A stretch of DNA of 35,789 bases from an uncultured bacterium. GTDB taxonomy: Bacteria; Verrucomicrobiota; Verrucomicrobiia; Verrucomicrobiales; V1-33. Where the stretch lies: positions 1 through 35,789 of the forward strand of contig CAIZWU010000053.1 of NCBI GenBank assembly GCA_903936775.1. Direction: 5' to 3'. Numbering within the stretch: position 1 is the first letter of the stretch; each line of letters opens with the position of its first letter. Positions 20,588-28,137 of this stretch are shown here, in pieces. The notes below the pieces were generated by a model. The model had not been told where the DNA came from. It did not search any database and saw nothing but the letters and a program-made list of their open reading frames with translations. Made by a program: the position numbers and the translations under genes.

Positions 20588-20769
20588 GACCGGGGTCAGG
20601 GCTTACGCACCAAAATTACAAAGAATGTCTACGGGGGATTCGAGCTGGATCAGGGCGTTGCACACTCGGAGAAACAAATTCGTGAGAGCAAGATCCCCAA
20701 AAAAGAAGATGAAACCATGATTCCCATATTTACTTCCTCGTTTCATGCGTAGGCCCTGGACCGGGGTCA
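20588..20769. mobile_element. MITE-like element or insertion-sequence remnant with terminal inverted repeats
   Basis: GGTCAGGGCTTACGCA (20594-20609) is nearly inverted at 20746-20762 (TGCGTAGGCCCTGGACC): one mismatch and one inserted base over about 16 positions. The 11-base word GACCGGGGTCA occurs at both ends in direct orientation (20588-20598 and 20759-20769), overlapping the repeats. The roughly 135 bases between are noticeably AT-richer than their surroundings and have no credible gene. This is the build of a non-autonomous miniature element, but no second copy is present in the window. Bases 20473-20587 and 20770-20809 show nothing else. Confidence 0.45.
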
Positions 20770-20809
20770 CCGGAAGGGATGGTGGGGGGCTGGCCCGCCG
20801 GAGCGGCGG

Positions 20810-22102
20810 TTACTGGCCGGCCCCGGCGGCATCGAGGAAAACGATGCTGGAGGGATTGCCGACCGGCGTGTAGTGGCCGGTGAATGCGAGGCGGCCGGAT
20901 GAGGGGTCCACTCTGAAGCTGGTGACGTTGTCGCCGCGCTGGTTACAGGAATAGAGGAACTGCCCGGTGGGATCAAAATTGAAACTGCGAGGGTAGTTTC
21001 CGCGGGTCCATTCCTCGCTGATATAAGTCAGGGTCCCGTTTTCGCCGATGGCGAAAATGGCGATGCTGTCATGGAGCCGGTTGCCGGCATAAAGGAAACG
21101 CCCGTCTGCGGAGATCATGATTTCCGAGCAGAAATTACTGCCGGCGAAGCCCGGCGGCAGGCTGGAGATGGTCTGCCGCGGGGTCAGCCGTCCCAGGGTG
21201 GCATCGTAGTCAAACAGGACAAGATTGGAACCCTCCTCCTGGATCGAATAAAACCAACGACCGTTCGGGTGGAAGTGGAAATGCCGCGGGCCATCTCCGG
21301 GCGGCAGGGCGATGGCAGGAGGATCATTCGGGGTCAGCACTCCCTTCTGGTCGTCGAATTTCCAGAGGAAGATCTGATCCAGTCCGAGATCCACGTGCAG
21401 CACAAAGCGACCCGCAGGGTCAGCTTGGATCATGTGGGCATGGGTGCGGTCGTGGCCGCTGATGGCAAAACTTCCCGGAGGCGCGTGGGTGGCTTTTTTC
21501 GGACCGAGGGAGCCGGCATCGATTTTGATATCCGAGGCCGCGCCCAGACTGCCATCCGGCAGAATCGGCAGCACCGCCACGGAGCCGCCGAAGTAGTTGG
21601 CAACGAATAAAAAGCGGCCGTGGGGATGGAGGCTGACATAGGTAGGACCAGCGCCGCCGGCAGGGACGGTATTGAGCAGTTTCAGTTGCCCGTCGGTCCG
21701 GTTGATGGCGAAAGCACTGACTGTTCCTTCGTTATGCGCGCCAACACGGTCCGTTTCGTTCGAGGAATACAGGCGGGTTCCGGCAGCGTTGATGACAAGG
21801 CAGCTCGGGCTGGTGCCCATCTCCTGCACGCCGGACGCGGTCAGAGCGCCGGTGGTGCGGTCCACCTGAAACAGGTGGATGCCGCGGCCATTGCCCGGAG
21901 GCAGGTCCACCTGGGTGGGCAGGACATCGCGGAGCGGGGAACTGAAGGTGCCGACATAAGCGAAGAGCGGCCCTTTGGCCTCGCCCGCCTGCGCCGCGGG
22001 CAAACCTGCCAGCAATGGACCGCTGCCGGTCAGGGCGGCGGTGGTTTTCAGAAACGAGCGCCGGGAGGTGACGGAGGAAGGGTTTGCTGGGGCAGGCGGC
22101 AT
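20810..22102 (-). CDS. Tat-exported lactonase-family seven-bladed beta-propeller
   Basis: The 430-residue protein has a twin-arginine leader (SRRSFLKTTAALTG, arginines 14-15) and then the repeated propeller strands of the 6-phosphogluconolactonase-like lactonase family. These include FAYVGTFSS, GIHLFQVDRTTGAL, GPTYVSLHPHGRFLFVANYFGGSVAVLP, GPRHFHFHPNGRWFYSIQE and YPRSFNFDPTGQFLYSCNQRGDNVTSFRVD. Family members hydrolyse sugar lactones; many exported paralogues are untested and may act on other substrates. Length is usual for the family plus the Tat leader. A cupin remnant and an orphan DUF1501 gene lie upstream on the same strand. Substrate is not predictable from the sequence. Confidence 0.9.
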   Translation of the reverse strand: MPPAPANPSSVTSRRSFLKTTAALTGSGPLLAGLPAAQAGEAKGPLFAYVGTFSSPLRDVLPTQVDLPPGNGRGIHLFQVDRTTGALTASGVQEMGTSPSCLVINAAGTRLYSSNETDRVGAHNEGTVSAFAINRTDGQLKLLNTVPAGGAGPTYVSLHPHGRFLFVANYFGGSVAVLPILPDGSLGAASDIKIDAGSLGPKKATHAPPGSFAISGHDRTHAHMIQADPAGRFVLHVDLGLDQIFLWKFDDQKGVLTPNDPPAIALPPGDGPRHFHFHPNGRWFYSIQEEGSNLVLFDYDATLGRLTPRQTISSLPPGFAGSNFCSEIMISADGRFLYAGNRLHDSIAIFAIGENGTLTYISEEWTRGNYPRSFNFDPTGQFLYSCNQRGDNVTSFRVDPSSGRLAFTGHYTPVGNPSSIVFLDAAGAGQ

Positions 22103-22212
22103 GCTGATTTATTGTTAAGATACGGAGCGGGTGCCGGAGGAGGGCCGCCACGTCTCTACGTTGCCGTCCGGCGGTCTTTTGCAGGGGCATCATCCGGGGA
22201 CGCCCGTGCGGC

Positions 22213-22371
22213 TTACCCTTGCATGAAATGAATGCCCTGACCGGCGGCGATGGCCATGCCGCGGTCTATGTCAGGACCGCCGGTCTGCGTGCCATCAAGG
22301 TGGACGTGGAGTCCATTGCCGTAGGCACGGATCACGGGGGCTTGGCTGGATTCGATGAAAATCGGTTTCAT
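22213..22371 (-). pseudogene. Internally deleted cupin-domain protein gene
   Basis: A 52-codon frame starts MKPIFIESSQAPVIRAYGN and runs to HLDGTQTGG, the opening of a family of small single-domain cupins (M.PIFI.S..APVIRA.G....LDG.QTGG). Immediately after TGG the sequence continues PDIDRGMAIAAGQGIHFMQG, which looks like the end of the same kind of protein. The roughly 100 central residues, including the metal-binding histidines of the barrel, are gone without breaking the frame. It cannot fold as a cupin. The N-terminal assignment is fairly firm; the C-terminal match is less so. Confidence 0.5.
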
Positions 22372-22474
22372 GGAGCAGTGAGGGCGTTGGAATATCCCCC
22401 ATACGGCGGGACTCTGCAAAAAAAATCCGGGAGGGGTGAATAACACATCTATCCGGGCCGCAGGAGCCAGTGGT

Positions 22475-23878
22475 TCAAACCAGGCCATGGATCGGTTCGC
22501 CTTTGGTCATGGCTTCAAGCACACGCGGGGGAATGCCCGGCATGAGGCGGACTTTTCCGATGTCGAGGAGACTGTGCATGATGGTGGCGATGAGGTCTTT
22601 GGTGGTGACGGGTTGCGAGGCGGGTTCGCCGCCGTCACGCGAGGACTGGCCGATCACCTGACCCATTTTCAGGCCGCCGCCGTAGAGGAGGAGCGGCGCA
22701 AGATTGCCCCAGTGATCGCGGCCGCCATCCTTGTTGATCGCCGGGGTGCGGCCCATCTCGCCGCAGCAGACCAGCAGGATTTTATCGCTCAAGCCGCGCG
22801 CTTCGACATCCTCGATGAACGCGGACACGGCGTGGTCGAAGGGGGCACCGACATATTCCATGCCGGTGGTCATGGGGGCGTTGTTCACATCGGCATGCAT
22901 GTCCCAGATGAAACTGGTGGTAACGGTGACGAAGCCCGCCCCGCGTTCGCACAGGCGGCGGGCCAGCAGGAGTTGCCGTCCGAGGGTGAGGGCGTTGGTG
23001 GCGTAGTGGTCGATGTTTTTCCACTTCTCACTGATGCGGCTGCGCGGGAGCAGTGGGGCGGTGTCATATCGTTCGAGGAGGCGCGGATCCTCGCGGGAGA
23101 GATCGAAGGCGTCGAACACCCCGCGGTGCAGGGCATCGAAGGCCTGCTGCTGGAAGCCGTTGAAGCCCGCGACGGTGTCACTGCCGTCGGCCCAGCGTTT
23201 CCAGTTATCGAGGGCGCCGAGCAGGGCCCGGCGGTCGTGGAAACGGCCTTCCGGCAGGTTCAGGCGCATGTCCTGCTGGAGGTCTGCGCCGGCGCCCGGG
23301 ACAAAGGGGGCAAAGGTCCGGCTGAGTTCGCCGGTGGCCTCGAAGTTCCCGAATTCCGTGACCGCTGCTTTGGCCGCTGGATCGACCGAGCGTGGGAACA
23401 GGGCCACATTGGTCGGCATGGCCGTGTCGACCCGGGAGGGGCCGGCCACGCTTGAGTAGAGCGAGCCCATGTTGGCCCGGAGGGTGTCTGCGCCGACGAG
23501 AGGTTTGATGTCGTGATTCCCGTCACCGGTGGCGAACGAGCGGACGATGCTGAATTTGTGGGCCAGTCTGGCGAGCCGCGGGAGGGTGCTGCCGAAGGTG
23601 ATGCCCGGCAGGGTGGTTTTGATTTCGCCGGTGGTGCTGCGGATGTGCGATGGCGCGTCCATCTTCGGATCGAAGGTCTCGAATTGTGACGGCCCGCCAT
23701 GCATGAACAGAAAAATAACGGAACGGTCCTTGAGCGGGCTGTCCGCCCCGGCGGCGGCGGCGCGGACGGCGAATTGATCTTCCATCGTCATTCCGCCCAG
23801 GGCCAGCGCGCCGGCGCGGAGGAATTGGCGCCGGTGCCAGCGGCCCGCCTGACGGAAGTGGTCTTGAAAGGTCAGCAT
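22475..23878 (-). CDS. Tat-type DUF1501 protein, orphan copy
   Basis: A 467-residue DUF1501 protein of a different subgroup from the one at 2240-3691. The Tat-like leader is HRRQFLRAGALALGG (arginines 16-17), followed by FLFMHGGPSQFETFDPK, the VRSFATGDGNHD segment, GAGFVTVTTSFIWDMH and the C-terminal CCGEMGRTPAINKDGGRDHWGN. The frame is open to 24121, but the extra sequence is a methyltransferase pseudogene read in one of its frames, so the ATG at 23878 (MLTFQDHFRQ) is the start. Unlike the other copy, no DUF1549/DUF1553 gene is adjacent. It is divergent from the amidohydrolase gene. Confidence 0.9.
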   Translation of the reverse strand: MLTFQDHFRQAGRWHRRQFLRAGALALGGMTMEDQFAVRAAAAGADSPLKDRSVIFLFMHGGPSQFETFDPKMDAPSHIRSTTGEIKTTLPGITFGSTLPRLARLAHKFSIVRSFATGDGNHDIKPLVGADTLRANMGSLYSSVAGPSRVDTAMPTNVALFPRSVDPAAKAAVTEFGNFEATGELSRTFAPFVPGAGADLQQDMRLNLPEGRFHDRRALLGALDNWKRWADGSDTVAGFNGFQQQAFDALHRGVFDAFDLSREDPRLLERYDTAPLLPRSRISEKWKNIDHYATNALTLGRQLLLARRLCERGAGFVTVTTSFIWDMHADVNNAPMTTGMEYVGAPFDHAVSAFIEDVEARGLSDKILLVCCGEMGRTPAINKDGGRDHWGNLAPLLLYGGGLKMGQVIGQSSRDGGEPASQPVTTKDLIATIMHSLLDIGKVRLMPGIPPRVLEAMTKGEPIHGLV

Positions 23879-24049
23879 CGCGGGTGGGGTTTGAACGGAC
23901 GTTATAATCGCCGGGGCACGCCGGACGGCGCAAGATATTTTCTGCGCGGGATTCCCCGGGGAAAAGGGCGGGCGGGGAATCGGCCGGCGCCACTCCTGTT
24001 GGCCCAGCCCACAGGGGGAAATCCCCATCGGGAGGGTTGGGGCAGTGGG

Positions 24050-24276
24050 CTGGAGCACCTCCGCCCTCGGCAGGTCATCGGTGAAGAAGTTGCTGCCGCT
24101 AAAACTGACACGGCCGGACAACCCGTTGGCGGCAAGGTAGTCCGCAAATACCGGGCCGGCTCCGGGAAGATCATAACCAATCCCCTGCGAATGCGGTTAA
24201 GCAGGGTCTTGGCGCTCCAGAAGGCGAAACCGGTTTGCAGGATGTGGTCAGGGGAGATCGGCATGCCGGCAGCCAT
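24050..24276 (-). pseudogene. Internally deleted SAM-dependent O-methyltransferase-like gene
   Basis: From the ATG at 24276 (or 24264) the sequence reads MPISPDHILQTGFAFWSAKTLLN, the N-terminal helix region of a methyltransferase family related to acetylserotonin/hydroxyneurosporene O-methyltransferases. After about 35 codons, a different frame continues GYDLPGAGPVFADYLAANGLSGRVSF then FFTDDLPRAEVLQ. That resembles the SAM-binding fold of the same family (DLPAVGPIFEEY.AANGLSDR...FF.DPLPKADVL). The middle of the protein and everything after the second block are lost, and the join changes frame. The rest of 23879-24389 (about 280 bases) shows no gene and presumably holds divergent promoters. 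Confidence 0.65.
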
Positions 24277-24389
24277 GTCGGAGCGGCAGGGAATTGACAA
24301 GCTCCGGCAGAGCCGACGGTGCGCCTGCGTGGCGCGGGGGCAGGGAGGTTTTTCTTGCCTTGGCGAAATGGAGGGAGTTACTGGAGGGG

Positions 24390-26168
24390 ATGAAGCAATT
24401 GCGTTTTCCTTTTTCCCCGGCCGGAGCAGCGGTTAGTTTGCTGGTGGTGGTGCTGGCAGGGTGGGCCGTCTGGGCCCGGGAGGGGCCAGCCGATCTCACC
24501 AAGGGATTGCCAGGGCAGTGGCGGTCGGAGAAGCGGGTGATCGATCTTCACATGCACATCGACGGCACGCCGGAGCGGTTTGACCGGGCGGTGCGGATCA
24601 TGGACAAAGCGGGGGTGGGCATTGGAGTGAATTTGAGTGGAGGCACGGTCACTCCGGAAAAGGACGGGAAATCCGCCTTCGAAAAAGTGAAGGCATTGGC
24701 GGATGGGCGGCATCCAGGCCGGTTTGTGCACTACCTGAATTTGGATTATGCGGCGTGGGACGAGCCGGATTTCAGTGCGAGGGCGGCGAAACAAATCGAG
24801 GAGGGCCACCGGCTGGGAGCGGCTGGCTTGAAGGAATACAAACGGCTCGGGTTGTTCCTGAAGGATAAAAATCAAAAGCTCATTTCCATCGATGATGCGC
24901 GGCTCGACGCGGTGTGGGCCAAATGCGGCGAATTGGGCCTGCCAGTTTCCGTCCATGTGGCGGACCCGGAGGCCTTCTGGAAGGCGTTTGATAGCAACAA
25001 CGAGCGGTGGAAGGAACTGAAGGACCACCGTAACTGGTGGTTCGGGGATGACGCGAAATTCCCCAAACGGGAGGAATTGCTGGAGGCGCTGAACCGGGTG
25101 ATTGCGCGGCATCCGGAAACGACGTTTGTCTGCGTGCATTTTGCCAACAATGCGGAGGACCTGGCGTGGGTGGACCGGATGCTGGACAAATATCCCAACA
25201 TGATGGCTGACCTCGCGGCGCGCATCCCGGAGATCGGCCGTCAGGCGCCGGAGGAAGTGCGCCGGGTCTTCACCAAACAGGCGGACCGCATTCTTTTCGC
25301 CACTGACTTCATGGTGTATGACCGGCTGATTCTCGGCTCTGCCGGCGATGACGAACGCCCGACCGATGACGATGGGGTAACGTTTTACGACAAATGCTGG
25401 CGCTGGCTGGAAACCAACGACCGGGACTGGGCCCATATGACGCCAATCCAGGGGGACTGGACCATCAGTGCCATCGGCCTGCCTCCGGAGGTGACCCGCA
25501 AAATCTATTTCGACAATGCCCGCCGTCTGTTGGCAAAGTCGTTGCCTCTGCCGGTGATGTCGGCGATGCGGGCGGCCGCGGATTTTGCGCCGGACGGCAA
25601 ACTGGACGACGCCGCATGGGCGGGGGCAACTCCGGTGAGAGTGGAGTATCAGTCCGGTGATGCCGTGGCCTTGCCTGCCCTGAGCACAACGGTCCGTGCG
25701 TTGTGGAGCGATGCCTATTTGTATCTGGCATACGAAAGTCCGTTCACCAAATTGAACACCTTCACCCCGGTGAGTGCCACGGAGCGCCTGGGGTTATGGG
25801 ACAATGATGTGGTGGAGGCCTTCATTGCTACGGATCCCGGCTCTCTCCAAAGCTATACAGAATACGAATGGGCGCCGACCGGTGAGCAGTTGGATCTGAA
25901 GCTGGACCCGGCCGGGAAGGATTTCCCATGGAGCAGCGGCATGGAAAGCGCCGTCACCGTGGATGAAACCGCCAAAGTCTGGCGGGTGGAAGTGCGCATC
26001 CCCATGAAAGCGCTTACCTCCACGCCTCCTCAGGCGGGAACCAAATGGCGGATCAATTTTTTCCGTCATGACAAGGAGCATGGAGCAGGCCTGGCCTGGA
26101 ATCCGGCCCTTACCGGCACGTTCCACACGCCAGAGCGCTTCGGCTGGATCGAGTTGACCGGACCTTGA
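24390..26168 (+). CDS. Exported amidohydrolase fused to a CBM9-like domain
   Basis: The 592-residue product starts with a hydrophobic signal or anchor (residues 10-29). An amidohydrolase-2-type metal-dependent hydrolase domain follows (about 48-385). Ligand candidates are H54 and H56 in DLHMH, H189 in SVHVADP, H250 in CVHFAN and D306 in ATDFMVYD. From about residue 395 a carbohydrate-binding family 9-like beta-sandwich follows: FAPDGKLDDAAWAGATPV, VRALWSDAYLYLAYES, LWDNDVVEAFIATDPG, WRVEVRIPMKAL and TKWRINFFRHDK. Such CBM9-like domains are common on exported carbohydrate-acting enzymes, so the pair suggests a hydrolase or decarboxylase held near a glycan. The start at 24390 is just after GGAGGGG. 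A frame open from 24294 adds no plausible leader. Confidence 0.88.
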   Translation: MKQLRFPFSPAGAAVSLLVVVLAGWAVWAREGPADLTKGLPGQWRSEKRVIDLHMHIDGTPERFDRAVRIMDKAGVGIGVNLSGGTVTPEKDGKSAFEKVKALADGRHPGRFVHYLNLDYAAWDEPDFSARAAKQIEEGHRLGAAGLKEYKRLGLFLKDKNQKLISIDDARLDAVWAKCGELGLPVSVHVADPEAFWKAFDSNNERWKELKDHRNWWFGDDAKFPKREELLEALNRVIARHPETTFVCVHFANNAEDLAWVDRMLDKYPNMMADLAARIPEIGRQAPEEVRRVFTKQADRILFATDFMVYDRLILGSAGDDERPTDDDGVTFYDKCWRWLETNDRDWAHMTPIQGDWTISAIGLPPEVTRKIYFDNARRLLAKSLPLPVMSAMRAAADFAPDGKLDDAAWAGATPVRVEYQSGDAVALPALSTTVRALWSDAYLYLAYESPFTKLNTFTPVSATERLGLWDNDVVEAFIATDPGSLQSYTEYEWAPTGEQLDLKLDPAGKDFPWSSGMESAVTVDETAKVWRVEVRIPMKALTSTPPQAGTKWRINFFRHDKEHGAGLAWNPALTGTFHTPERFGWIELTGP

Positions 26169-26177
26169 TGCCAGCGG

Positions 26178-26207
26178 AGGAACCCTCAGGAGCTTTCAGG
26201 GGTTCCT
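26178..26207 (+). terminator. Possible terminator hairpin after the amidohydrolase gene
   Basis: AGGAACCC (26178-26185) pairs with GGGTTCCT (26200-26207) around a 14-base loop, ten bases after the stop codon. No T-run follows, so it may be a stability hairpin instead. Nothing else is seen in 26208-26345. Confidence 0.35.
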
Positions 26208-26345
26208 GGTGGAGGCGGTGCCGTCCGGACGTGATGGATGGGCCGGCTCAAATAAGCCCGGACTTAAGAAGACATTAGGCCAGAGTCTCCAAAGGGCAGG
26301 TTGGCTTTATAGCGGCTGAAAACAGATGACCGGGGTTGGCAGCCC

Positions 26346-26693
26346 CTAACCTGCTACTTTCTTCACAAAACACGCCTTCAGGCCAATGGCGATGCCGTTC
26401 ATTTTGCAGGAAATTTCGTGATCCCCCTCCACCAGGCGGATCGGCTTGGATTTGGTGCCGGTTTTCAGGACATCCGATGAGCCTTTCAGTTTGAGATCCT
26501 TGATCATGGCCACCACGTCGCCGTCGGCGAGGACATTGCCGTAGGCATCCTTGACGACGCGGTCGACGGCCGGGCTGTCGGCATCGGCGGCGGTGTTGAG
26601 GGGCCATTCGTGGCCACAGATGGAGCATTCGTAATGGTCCGCCTGTTCAAGAACATCGGTCATTTCACACATCGGACAGGCGGGTTGGCTCAT
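26346..26693 (-). CDS. PhnA/YjdM family zinc-ribbon protein
   Basis: The 115-residue protein matches the PhnA (YjdM) family: an N-terminal zinc ribbon with C6, C9, C23 and C26 (ACPMC and CSICGHEW) and a C-terminal PhnA domain, VVKDAYGNVLADGDVVAMIKDLKLKGSS...KTGTKSKPIRLVEGDHEISCKMNG. Length is typical (about 110). Despite the historical name, the protein is not needed for phosphonate use in E. coli and its function is unclear; no phosphonate genes are nearby. It stands alone, downstream of a DUF1080 gene on the same strand with a 64-base gap. Confidence 0.92.
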   Translation of the reverse strand: MSQPACPMCEMTDVLEQADHYECSICGHEWPLNTAADADSPAVDRVVKDAYGNVLADGDVVAMIKDLKLKGSSDVLKTGTKSKPIRLVEGDHEISCKMNGIAIGLKACFVKKVAG

Positions 26694-26757
26694 ATCTTCT
26701 CAAAAACGACGGGGTCCGGCGTGAACTCAACCGCTGACTCGCACGTTCGGCGGGGGA

Positions 26758-27849
26758 TCAGGGAAGCGCCTTCAGATAAACACTGGCCACGCGCAGCGGT
26801 TGGTCGGATTTGAGGGAAATCTCCACCGGCCCCGCTGGGACTGTCAGCGGCTGCCCCGTTTCAGGGGTGGCCCCTTCCGGGCGGCATTCCACCTGATTGC
26901 CGGTGCGGGTGACCAGATAGCGGGTCCACTTGCCGGTGGCCTGGCCTGGCAGGGCCTGCCCATTCAAGCAGACGGGCAGGGGAGCGGTGGCGTCCTTGGA
27001 TTCTGTGCGCACATCGAACTGCAGGCGGAAGTCGCCGGGCTTCCGGTTGAGCGTCAGCACGCCGTCCTTGCCCGGGGAGACCAGTTCCCAATCCTCCGCC
27101 CGCCAAGTCCCGGCCCCGGTGCCGGCGGTCCATCCTTTGAGGCTGCGGCCATCATACAGACTCAGGCTGCCATCCCACAGGGGCGCGGTTTGCTCCGGGG
27201 TGGCCTTGCCTCCGGGCAATTCCTTGATGCGCAAATTCCGCCAATCCACGACGCCACCTTCGCTTTCGAGGGCGATATAACCTTTGCGCCAGGTGCAGTT
27301 TTCCCCGCCGCTCACTTCTTTGCCGTTCACAGCCAGGCGCAAGGTGCCGTCCTGACAGGTAATCCGGTAATGATTCCATTGCGGCGAGGCCATGCTGCGT
27401 TCCTCGCTGGGAAAGCTGCGCTGCCCGGCGTGGCGGCCGAAGGGCTGCATGGTGGAGCCATGAATCGGAAAGACATCGCCATGGGTGGTGAACCAATCGC
27501 TCTTCCCGTAGGCATGATCCAGCACCTGCACCTCGATGGCGCGGAGAAACGGCTGGCCGGGGGCGGAGAGCGGTCCGGCCCAGATGAAGACTCCCGCATT
27601 GCCGCCGGGTTTCAGATGCCGCCATTCCAGCTCCAGGATGAAGTTCTCGTAGTGCCGCTCCGTACGCAGGGCCCCGGTCGGCACCCCATCACAATGCAGC
27701 ATCCCTTCCTGCACGGTCCAAGTTTCCGGGGCGCAGTTCACGTTGACCCAGCCGGTCAGATCCTTGCCATTGAACAAGGGGGTGAATCCCTCCTCCTGCG
27801 CCAGGAGGGGCGAGGCGAAGGCGAGCAGGAGAAAGAGGCGGCGAATCAT
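26758..27849 (-). CDS. Secreted DUF1080 protein with a second, divergent jelly-roll half
   Basis: The 363-residue product has a short signal peptide (MIRRLFLLLAFASPLLA) and a DUF1080 domain at about 20-215: FTPLFNGKDLTGWVNVN, FILELEWRHLKPGGNAGVFIW, RAIEVQVLDH, WNHYRI, and GYIALESEGGVVDWRNLRIKEL. A second half (about 225-363) begins SLYDGRSLKGWTAGTGAGTW, echoing the domain opening, and has DFRLQFDVRT and a C-terminal strand VASVYLKALP, so it is probably a shortened duplicate. DUF1080 proteins are linked by name to 3-keto-disaccharide hydrolysis; activity here is inferred. It is divergent from the FG-GAP/ASPIC gene across 288 bases. Confidence 0.88.
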   Translation of the reverse strand: MIRRLFLLLAFASPLLAQEEGFTPLFNGKDLTGWVNVNCAPETWTVQEGMLHCDGVPTGALRTERHYENFILELEWRHLKPGGNAGVFIWAGPLSAPGQPFLRAIEVQVLDHAYGKSDWFTTHGDVFPIHGSTMQPFGRHAGQRSFPSEERSMASPQWNHYRITCQDGTLRLAVNGKEVSGGENCTWRKGYIALESEGGVVDWRNLRIKELPGGKATPEQTAPLWDGSLSLYDGRSLKGWTAGTGAGTWRAEDWELVSPGKDGVLTLNRKPGDFRLQFDVRTESKDATAPLPVCLNGQALPGQATGKWTRYLVTRTGNQVECRPEGATPETGQPLTVPAGPVEISLKSDQPLRVASVYLKALP

Positions 27850-27940
27850 GTGCTTCCTTTACGGGGGATTCCGGTCCGCTTCATCAGGCAATCCCAGCCT
27901 TCGGGTCCGGCGGCTTCCACGCAGGAGGCCGCAAATTTTC

Positions 27941-27970
27941 TTGGCAGCGCGAGGGGAATGGTAATAGTAT
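27941..27970 (+). promoter_or_regulatory. Candidate promoter for the FG-GAP/ASPIC gene
   Basis: TTGGCA (27941-27946) matches five of six -35 bases and TAGTAT (27965-27970) four of six -10 bases, 18 bases apart, in a local AT-rich patch. It would give a leader of about 160 bases containing a stable hairpin: CCGTTTCCC and GGGAGACGG (28026-28047) closing a GGAA tetraloop of the GNRA type. The rest of the 27850-28137 gap shows nothing recognisable. Confidence 0.3.
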
Positions 27971-28137
27971 TGCGTTTGCATTAAAAAAACCATGATTCCT
28001 CCCCGCTGTCCTGCTCACGCCCCAGCCGTTTCCCGGAAGGGAGACGGGGCGCCCAGGGACTTTCCCATGGCAGTGCCGTCCTGACCTTCCCCCGGGACGC
28101 CGTGCCGCCTCCAACCTTTCCCCTGTAATTTGTTAGA

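Noticed and set aside
20493..20720. Plus-strand 75-codon frame before the lactonase gene
   Set aside because: No start signal or conserved pattern, and it runs through most of the inverted-repeat element.
23879..24121. Upstream extension of the orphan DUF1501 protein to 24121
   Set aside because: The added residues are remnants of a methyltransferase, not part of DUF1501, and the Tat leader starts at 23878.
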